A DNA stretch of 64,000 nucleotides from contig CANRPY010000003.1 in the NCBI GenBank assembly GCA_947632595.1, forward strand, positions 1 to 64,000. The letters run 5' to 3'. Source of the DNA: an uncultured Bacilli bacterium. GTDB lineage: Bacteria; Bacillota_I; Bacilli_A; RF39; UBA660. The translations under genes and the position numbers were made by a program. Positions 57,547 to 64,000 of this stretch are shown piece by piece; positions within the stretch are counted from its first letter, which is position 1; the number at the start of each line of letters is the position of its first letter. Below the pieces are notes generated by a model. That model saw only the letters and a program-made list of their open reading frames with translations. It made no database searches and had not been told where the DNA came from.

Positions 57547-59325
57547 ATGTATCATGCTTTATATCGTAAATATCGTCCTTCTGATTTTGATTCTGTTGTT
57601 GGACAGGACGCTATTATTAAAACATTAAAAAATTCTATTAAAAATCATAATTTTTCACATGCCTATATGTTTTTTGGTCCACGTGGAACTGGTAAAACAA
57701 CGGTTTCTAAAATTTTTGCAAGAAACGTGAATTGCTTGTCTCCTGTTGATGGAATTGCGTGTCAAAAATGTGAAGCTTGTCAAGTTTCTTTTTCACATGA
57801 TTGTATTGATATTATTGAGATTGATGCTGCTTCTAATAATGGTGTTAATGAGATTCGGGAATTAAGAAATAATGTTAATTTGGTTCCTAGTTCCTTACAT
57901 TATAAGGTTTATATTGTTGATGAAGTTCATATGCTTTCGGATGCTGCATTTAATGCCTTACTTAAGACTTTAGAGGAACCACCTGAACATATTATCTTTA
58001 TTCTTGCTACTACAGATCCTCAAAAGGTACCTGAAACGATTATTTCCCGTTGTCAATGTTTCTCTTTTAAAAGAATTTCTAATGAAATGATTCGAAAAAG
58101 ATTAGAATATGTTTGTAAAGAAGAAAAAATTAAAATTGAAGATTCTGTTTTAGATCGTATTGCAGTTATGTCCGATGGTGGATTACGAGATGCTTTGGGT
58201 TTACTTGATAAAATGGTTTCGTATACAAACGATAAAATTACTTTAGAAGATTTCAATGAAGTGAATGGTATTTTATCAGATGATGATTTATATCAATTTA
58301 TTTCCCATGTTATAAATGGTTATATTCAAGAGGTTTTATCTGATATTTCTAATTTTAATAACAGTGGAAAAAATCTTATTCAAATTATGATTCAGTTAGC
58401 TGATTTTGTTCGTAATATGATTGTGGACTCTTATTTGTCTCATAAAGAATGTTCTTTTGATCTTGATTTTCTTCAAGAATTTGAAAATCAATTAAATGAT
58501 AAAATGTTTGATATTAAAAAGAGTAGCAATACCAAAGTTTTTATTGAGATGTTTTTATTAAAGTTTATTAATGATATTATTTTGCATCATTCTGTTCATA
58601 ATGTGGTTGTGGAAAAAAACAATTCATTAGATGTTCCAGTTAAAACTTCTAGTGTCGTTCCTAAAGATACTCTATCACAAAAAGAATCTATTGAAAGTAA
58701 AAGTGATTTAAACAATAACGACTTTTCTGATAAAAGTGATGATGTCGTTAGTGAAAGTGGTTTAAACAATAACGACTTTTCTGAAAAAAATGAAGATGTT
58801 GTTAGTGAAAGCAATTTAAACAATAACGACTTTTCTAATTTTGTTCCAAAAGTTTTGAATTTATCTGAAATTATGGATGTTCGTATTAATAATACTATGG
58901 CGACTGCAGATAAGAATTTATTGAAGTTAGAACTTAATAATTTTGATTTACTTAGAGATTATTCTTTTGATCAAGAAATAGGGTATTTGGTCAATTCTAT
59001 CCTTGATTCTAAGATAAGAGCTGTTGGTCCTGATTATCTAATTATTTCTTATGATAGTGATGCCAGTGTTGAACAAAATCTTGCTCAATTATTTAAACTT
59101 AATGAGGTATATTCTTCTATTACAAATTCTAATAAGAAACTTGCAATCGTTTCTGATGATAAATGGGATCAAATTAGGAATGAATATATTGAAAATTTAA
59201 AAAATAAAGTAAAATATGAACTGAAGGAAGAACCTGAAGTTATCTTGGAAGAAATTAAGAATGATGATATAATATCTAGTAGTGCGATATCTTTATTTGG
59301 TAAAGATATTGTAGAAATTGAGTAA
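57547..59325 (+). CDS. dnaX: DNA polymerase III subunit gamma/tau
   Basis: MYHALYRKYRPSDFDSVVGQDAIIKTL; FGPRGTGKTTVSKIFARNVNC; IIEIDAASNNGV. Confidence 0.97.
   Translation: MYHALYRKYRPSDFDSVVGQDAIIKTLKNSIKNHNFSHAYMFFGPRGTGKTTVSKIFARNVNCLSPVDGIACQKCEACQVSFSHDCIDIIEIDAASNNGVNEIRELRNNVNLVPSSLHYKVYIVDEVHMLSDAAFNALLKTLEEPPEHIIFILATTDPQKVPETIISRCQCFSFKRISNEMIRKRLEYVCKEEKIKIEDSVLDRIAVMSDGGLRDALGLLDKMVSYTNDKITLEDFNEVNGILSDDDLYQFISHVINGYIQEVLSDISNFNNSGKNLIQIMIQLADFVRNMIVDSYLSHKECSFDLDFLQEFENQLNDKMFDIKKSSNTKVFIEMFLLKFINDIILHHSVHNVVVEKNNSLDVPVKTSSVVPKDTLSQKESIESKSDLNNNDFSDKSDDVVSESGLNNNDFSEKNEDVVSESNLNNNDFSNFVPKVLNLSEIMDVRINNTMATADKNLLKLELNNFDLLRDYSFDQEIGYLVNSILDSKIRAVGPDYLIISYDSDASVEQNLAQLFKLNEVYSSITNSNKKLAIVSDDKWDQIRNEYIENLKNKVKYELKEEPEVILEEIKNDDIISSSAISLFGKDIVEIE
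58614..58620 (+). other. Candidate -1 frameshift slippery heptamer in dnaX (A AAA AAC)
   Basis: Zero-frame codons GAA AAA AAC at 58612-58620; -1 frame reads QFIRCSS then TAA at 58641-58643. Confidence 0.45.
58702..58838. repeat. In-frame 54-bp tandem repeat (18 aa, about 2.5 copies) in dnaX linker
   Basis: SDLNNNDFSDKSDDVVSE / SGLNNNDFSEKNEDVVSE / SNLNNNDFSN. Confidence 0.93.
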
Positions 59326-59333
59326 AAGGAGAA

Positions 59334-59636
59334 ATGTATATGAATATGCAAGCTATGTTAAAGCAAGCTCAAGCTTTACAAAAAGATATGATGAAAGTAA
59401 AAGAGGAGATTGACCAAACAGATTTTGTTGGAGAAAGTTCTCTTGTAAAAGTTACTATGAAAGGTACAAAAGAAGTTACTAAAGTTGAGATTCAAGCAGA
59501 AGATAGTATGGATAAAGATGATATCGAAATGCTTCAAGATATGATTGTTGTGGCTATTAATGATGCTAATAAAAAAGTAGATAAAATGATGGAATCTAAA
59601 ATGAGCAAATTTGGTAATATTCCAGGTCTATTCTAA
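59334..59636 (+). CDS. ybaB: YbaB/EbfC nucleoid-associated protein
   Basis: MQAMLKQAQALQKDMMKVKEEIDQ. Confidence 0.95.
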   Translation: MYMNMQAMLKQAQALQKDMMKVKEEIDQTDFVGESSLVKVTMKGTKEVTKVEIQAEDSMDKDDIEMLQDMIVVAINDANKKVDKMMESKMSKFGNIPGLF

Positions 59637-59637
59637 G

Positions 59638-60234
59638 ATGTATCCTGATAGTTTAAAAAATTTAATTGAATCTTTTAAATATTTACCAAGTGTTGGTGAA
59701 AAATCGGCAGAAAGATTTGCTTTTTCTGTTTTTGATTTAGATGATGAACAGGTTGAATTATTTAAACAAAGTTTAGATGATGTAAGAAAAAGAGTTCATC
59801 CTTGTAAAACTTGTAATGTTTTGACAGAAGAAGAGTATTGTTCTATTTGTTCTGATGAGAAAAGGGATTCTAGTGTTTTATGTGTTGTAGAAGATGTTAA
59901 AAGTGTTTTCTTATTTGAAAAACTTGGTATGTTCCACGGTAAATATCATGTATTGAGTGGTTTGATTTCTCCTCTTGATGGTGTTAACCCTGAAGATATT
60001 GGTATTGATAAATTGCTTGATAGAATTCATCAAGAAAAATTTGATGAGATTATCTTTGCTTTTCGTCCTAGTATTGAGGGAGAAACCACTGCTTTATACA
60101 TTAAAAAAATCATTGATGATTTGCCAATTAAAATTACTAAGATTGCTAATGGGGTTCCTATTGGTGCTGATATGGAATATATTGATAGTTTAACTTTAGA
60201 AAGAGCATTAAGTGATCGAAAAGAAGTTTCATAA
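59638..60234 (+). CDS. recR: Recombination protein RecR
   Basis: YPDSLKNLIESFKYLPSVGEKSAERFAF; CKTCNVLTEEEYCSIC; GEGETTALYIKK-type Toprim. Confidence 0.97.
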   Translation: MYPDSLKNLIESFKYLPSVGEKSAERFAFSVFDLDDEQVELFKQSLDDVRKRVHPCKTCNVLTEEEYCSICSDEKRDSSVLCVVEDVKSVFLFEKLGMFHGKYHVLSGLISPLDGVNPEDIGIDKLLDRIHQEKFDEIIFAFRPSIEGETTALYIKKIIDDLPIKITKIANGVPIGADMEYIDSLTLERALSDRKEVS

Positions 60235-60276
60235 AAATTGTTCTTATTCATATAGTTTAGTGAAAAGGATGATTCT

Positions 60277-60462
60277 ATGAAATTTATCTTTAAAATTATT
60301 AAGAGAGTAATTATTAGTTCCTTTTTGTTATATCTTTTTAATTATTTTTTTGGAACTTATCATATTTTAATTCCTATTAATCTTTATACAGTATCTTTTG
60401 TTTCTTTCTTTGGTTGGATAGGATTGGTAGGTTTAATTTTATTTAAGTGTTTACTATTGTGA
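60277..60462 (+). CDS. bofA: BofA family protein (pro-sigma-K processing inhibitor-like)
   Basis: 61-aa two-TM protein ending IPINLYTVSFVSFFGWIGLVGLILFKCLLL; directly after recR as in B. subtilis. Confidence 0.72.
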   Translation: MKFIFKIIKRVIISSFLLYLFNYFFGTYHILIPINLYTVSFVSFFGWIGLVGLILFKCLLL

Positions 60463-60469
60463 GGGTTTT

Positions 60470-61303
60470 ATGGGTGAAATTTCTAGTATTCAATCTCGAT
60501 TTATTCAGTATATTAATGGTATTATTCATAACCATAGGGTTTCTCATGCATATTTAATTGAATTAAATAATTATGAGCAGGATCTTACGTTTGTTTATTC
60601 TTTTATTAAAATGATTTTATGTAATATTTCGTATGAAGAATTAGAGTCTTGTCAAAATCCTATTCTTACTTTGATTGATGATGGAAATTATCCTGATATT
60701 CGTGTTATTTCTTCGGATACTGGTGTTATTCAGAAGTCCTTTATAACGGATTTGCAAAAAGAATATAGTAATAAGTCTTTATTAAATGAGAAAAGGATTT
60801 ATTTGATTCGTGAGGCTGAAAAATTAAATGGTTTTTCTGCTAATACGATTTTAAAATTTTTGGAGGAGCCTGAAGATGATATTATTGCTTTTCTTTTAAC
60901 GGATAATCGTTATCATGTGTTAGATACCATTTTATCGAGATGTCAGGTTTTATCTTTAAAAGAAGAAAAAGGTTCTTATCAAGTAGATGATTCGTTATTG
61001 GATATCTTAGATTGTATCTTAAATCCTAGACAATTCTTTTTAAAATATCGTTCTTATATGGATGATATTTTCTTGGATAAAAATGTTATGAGAAATCAGT
61101 TACGAGAAGTTGAGAATGTTTTGATTGCTTATTTAGAAGGAAATTTAATTGAAAAAGATGAGTTATCTTTCCTTTCTTCTAAAACAAGTGATGAAGTTAT
61201 TCATATTTTGTCTGTTATTGAAGATGAAGTTCCTAAACTTGATTTTAATGTTAATTTTAAATTATGGGTAGATGCTTTATTTTCTAGATTGATTGGAGGT
61301 TAG
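60470..61303 (+). CDS. holB: DNA polymerase III delta-prime subunit-like ATPase
   Basis: HNHRVSHAYLIELNNYEQDL; KRIYLIREAEKLNGFSANTILKFLEEPEDDIIAFLLTDN. Confidence 0.88.
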   Translation: MGEISSIQSRFIQYINGIIHNHRVSHAYLIELNNYEQDLTFVYSFIKMILCNISYEELESCQNPILTLIDDGNYPDIRVISSDTGVIQKSFITDLQKEYSNKSLLNEKRIYLIREAEKLNGFSANTILKFLEEPEDDIIAFLLTDNRYHVLDTILSRCQVLSLKEEKGSYQVDDSLLDILDCILNPRQFFLKYRSYMDDIFLDKNVMRNQLREVENVLIAYLEGNLIEKDELSFLSSKTSDEVIHILSVIEDEVPKLDFNVNFKLWVDALFSRLIGG

Positions 61304-61307
61304 TTTT

Positions 61308-62120
61308 GTGTTTGATGTTGTGGTTGTAAGTGTTCCTGATACCAAGAGTTATTATTTTTTATCTCCTAATGAACTTGAATTAAAAAAAGGTGATCAGGTA
61401 TTATTTGAAAGTGATAATGGTCCTTTTGTTGGTACTGTTTGTAAGGAGGTTTATTCTGAAAAGAAGAGTAATCTTGTTTTGCCGTTAAAAAAAGTTATTC
61501 GTCATATAGGAGAAACGGATCAAAAAACGATTACTAAGAATGCTAATCTTGCAAATAAGGCATTAGAGGATGCGAAGAAGTTTAGCAAATCTTTAAACCT
61601 AGAGATGAACTTTGTTGATTCTTATTTAAATTTTGATGGTTCTCAAATGTTTTTATCTTTTTTATCCGATGATCGTGTAGATTTTCGTGATTTGGTTAAA
61701 AAACTTGCTCAAAAATACAAAATGCGTATTGAACTTCGTCAGATTGGAGTTCGTGATAAATCTAAGAAAATTGGTGGTTTAGGGCCTTGTGGATTATTTC
61801 TTTGCTGTAATTCTTTTTTAACAGATTTTAATAGTGTTTCTATTAATATGGCTAAGAATCAAATGCTTGCTTTAAATCCATCTAAAATTAATGGTATTTG
61901 TGGACGTTTATTGTGTTGTTTGGGATATGAAAATGAAACGTATACGGAATCAAAAAAATCTTTACCTAAGGTTGGTTTTGTTATGGATACTCCTGAAGGT
62001 ATGGGTAAAGTTGTTGATATTGATGTTTTTGGAAATACTTATTCGGTTGATTTAGGGGATAAGGGAATTATGAAGTTTCCTGGAGAAAAGAGAATTGAGA
62101 AAAATGGAAAGAATAGATGA
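61308..62120 (+). CDS. ricT: PSP1 / RicT (YaaT) family protein
   Basis: RDLVKKLAQKYKMRIELRQIGVRDKSKKIGGLGPCGLFLCCNSFL; GICGRLLCCLGYE. Confidence 0.95.
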   Translation: MFDVVVVSVPDTKSYYFLSPNELELKKGDQVLFESDNGPFVGTVCKEVYSEKKSNLVLPLKKVIRHIGETDQKTITKNANLANKALEDAKKFSKSLNLEMNFVDSYLNFDGSQMFLSFLSDDRVDFRDLVKKLAQKYKMRIELRQIGVRDKSKKIGGLGPCGLFLCCNSFLTDFNSVSINMAKNQMLALNPSKINGICGRLLCCLGYENETYTESKKSLPKVGFVMDTPEGMGKVVDIDVFGNTYSVDLGDKGIMKFPGEKRIEKNGKNR

Positions 62121-62838
62121 TATATTAGGGTATTCTCATTTAAAGATTTATCAGAATTCTTCTTATTTTTCTTTTTCTTTAGATAGTATTATTCTGGCAA
62201 ATTATTCTACTATTCGGTTACGAGATAAAAAAATTCTTGATTTTTGTACAGGGAATGGGGTTGTTCCGTTGATTTTGTCACGAAGATGTGATAAAAGTAT
62301 TGAGGGCGTTGAAGTCCAAGAAAAATTATGTGATTTAGCAAGAAAGTCTGCTATTTATAATCATTTAGAGGATCGTATTCAGATTCATTGCATGGATGTT
62401 AAAGAGTTTGCTTCTAATCCTGTTCATTATAATCAATATGATTTGGTTTTATGTAATCCTCCTTATTTTAAAAATCATGAGAAGAGTTCTAAGAATCTTT
62501 CTTATGAGAAGATGATTGCAAGACACGAAATCCTTATTGATTTAGATGGTATTTGTGATTGTGCAAAAAAAGTTTTAAAAGAACATGGTACATTCTGCAT
62601 GGTTCATAGAACGGATCGTTTATTGGATGTTTTATTTGCTTTTCGTAAGCATGATTTGGAGCCTAAAAGAATTAAATTTATTTATGAAACTTTAGAAAAA
62701 GAGTCTTTTTTGGTTCTTGTAGAGGGGCAGAGAATTGGAAATAGTGGTCTAAAAATTGATAAGCCTCTTATTTTGTATCAAGAAGATGGTTCTATGACAG
62801 ATGAGTATGCAAAATTACAAGTGGAAGTGATAAAATGA
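62104..62838 (+). CDS. tRNA1(Val)-type (adenine-N6)-methyltransferase, YabB-like
   Basis: ILDFCTGNGVVPLIL; YDLVLCNPPYF. Confidence 0.9.
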   Translation: MERIDDILGYSHLKIYQNSSYFSFSLDSIILANYSTIRLRDKKILDFCTGNGVVPLILSRRCDKSIEGVEVQEKLCDLARKSAIYNHLEDRIQIHCMDVKEFASNPVHYNQYDLVLCNPPYFKNHEKSSKNLSYEKMIARHEILIDLDGICDCAKKVLKEHGTFCMVHRTDRLLDVLFAFRKHDLEPKRIKFIYETLEKESFLVLVEGQRIGNSGLKIDKPLILYQEDGSMTDEYAKLQVEVIK

Positions 62839-63671
62839 TTCAAAAAAGTTATGATGGTTCTCCCTGTCTTTATTTAATTCCAACTCCTATTGGTAATTTA
62901 GAAGATATTACCATGAGAGCTCTTACTGTTTTAAAGATGGTGGATGAGGTTTTATGTGAGGATACTAGGGATACTGGGTTATTGCTTAGTCAATATGATC
63001 TTCATAAAAAATTAGTTAGTTGTCATGAGTTTAATGAAGAAAAAATGGTCGATTATGTTCTTACTCGTTTAAGAGAGGGACATACTTTAGGTCTTGTTAC
63101 GGATCAAGGGACTCCTATCATTAGTGATCCTGGTTTTTTGATTTCTCGAGGAGTTATTGATGCTGGATATCCTGTCGTTAGTCTTCCTGGTGCTACTGCT
63201 TTTGTTCCTGCCCTTACTTCCTCTGGGATTTTACCTTCTCCTTTTTTGTTTTATGGATTTTTAAATGCAAAAAAGAGTAAGCAAATTCAAGAATTAAATC
63301 GTTTAAAAGATTATCCCTTTACGATTATTTTTTATGAAGCTGTTCACAGAATTCAAAGTACATTAGAAAATTTATTAGAGGTTTTTGGAGATCGTCAAAT
63401 ATCTGTTGCGAGAGAACTTTCTAAAGTACACGAAGAATATATTCGTGGTAAAATAAGTACAGTTCTTTCTATGATTGATTGTTTAAAAGGGGAATTTGTT
63501 CTTGTTGTAGAAGGTGATCTTCAAAAAATTGATTATAGTAATTTAGATGTTGTAGAACATGTATCTATGTATTTAGAAGATATGAGTGAAATGGACGCGA
63601 TTAAGAAAGTTGCAAAAGAACGTGGCGTTGCCAAATCCGTTATTTATCAAGAATATCATAATAGGAAGTGA
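62835..63671 (+). CDS. rsmI: 16S rRNA (cytidine1402-2'-O)-methyltransferase
   Basis: LYLIPTPIGNLEDITMRAL; EDTRDTGLLL; GLVTDQGTPIISDPG. Confidence 0.97.
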   Translation: MIQKSYDGSPCLYLIPTPIGNLEDITMRALTVLKMVDEVLCEDTRDTGLLLSQYDLHKKLVSCHEFNEEKMVDYVLTRLREGHTLGLVTDQGTPIISDPGFLISRGVIDAGYPVVSLPGATAFVPALTSSGILPSPFLFYGFLNAKKSKQIQELNRLKDYPFTIIFYEAVHRIQSTLENLLEVFGDRQISVARELSKVHEEYIRGKISTVLSMIDCLKGEFVLVVEGDLQKIDYSNLDVVEHVSMYLEDMSEMDAIKKVAKERGVAKSVIYQEYHNRK

Positions 63672-63675
63672 TTAT

Positions 63676-64000
63676 ATGAAACTTATTGTTGGTCTTGGAA
63701 ATCCAGGGGCTGATTATGAAAAGACAAGACATAATGTTGGGTTTTCTTTTCTTGATTATTATTTGAATTCTAAGAATATTTTAGAAAAATGGTCTTCTAA
63801 GTTTGATGGCCTTTATTTGCAAACGATGATAGCTGGAGAAAAAGTTTTATTTTTAAAACCACAAACTTTTATGAATCTATCAGGTGATGCGGTTCGTAAA
63901 ATTATGGACTATTATTCTATTTCTATTTCTGATTTATTGGTTATTTCTGATGATTTAGACTTAAAACTTGGAAATTTTAAATTAAAAAGAGATGGTTCTT
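63676..64000 (+). CDS. pth: Peptidyl-tRNA hydrolase (partial, runs off window)
   Basis: MKLIVGLGNPGADYEKTRHNVGFSFLDYY. Confidence 0.95.
   Translation, partial: MKLIVGLGNPGADYEKTRHNVGFSFLDYYLNSKNILEKWSSKFDGLYLQTMIAGEKVLFLKPQTFMNLSGDAVRKIMDYYSISISDLLVISDDLDLKLGNFKLKRDGS

Noticed and set aside
57671-57690. parS-like GGTCCACGTGGAACTGG in dnaX
   Set aside because: Encodes the GPRGTGKTT Walker A motif; several mismatches to parS.
1-64000. CRISPR arrays, rRNA or tRNA genes
   Set aside because: No spaced repeats of CRISPR type and no tRNA or rRNA signatures were seen by eye; a covariance scan would be needed to exclude them fully.
1-64000. Genetic code 4 (UGA = Trp)
   Set aside because: Tryptophans are TGG and several genes end with TGA in normal overlapping contexts (for example rsmI ending aagtga, yabB-like ending aaatga).

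Overview
This is a low-GC Bacillota (Bacilli-like) chromosome segment spanning the replication origin. TGA is used as a stop and TGG as Trp, so it uses genetic code 11 rather than mollicute code 4. oriC/dnaA lies at about 47.4-49.1 kb. The left arm (rpmH, rnpA, yidC, jag, mnmE, mnmG, rsmG, noc-like, parA, parB, ychF, rpsF-ssb-rpsR, gdpP-like, rplI, dnaB ... argS, rpoE, prfA, prmC, spoIIR, murA, mreB-like, tagO, hpf, secA) is mostly on the minus strand. The right arm (dnaA, dnaN, comK-like, recF, gyrB, gyrA, SRP RNA, tadA, dnaX, ybaB, recR, bofA, holB, ricT, yabB-like, rsmI, pth) is on the plus strand. The first 8.5 kb, beyond secA, is an accessory/decay zone (RhuM genes, integrase remnant, frameshifted acyltransferase, orphan 409-aa gene). 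Main observations: (1) a compact intergenic hub after gyrA with three parS palindromes, two perfect Noc-binding-site palindromes and DnaA boxes; (2) a Noc-type ParB paralog without the N-terminal membrane helix but with a long internal linker; (3) a ComK-family gene between dnaN and recF; (4) an acyltransferase split exactly at a (TA)8 tract, with intact promoter and RBS, consistent with phase variation; (5) a perfect 43-bp duplication of the secA 3' end flanking an orphan gene, resembling att sites; (6) a 19-bp identical repeat shared by tadA and a tandem-repeat linker in dnaX; (7) an A AAA AAC slippery heptamer in dnaX. No database search was possible, so all family names are from sequence recognition.
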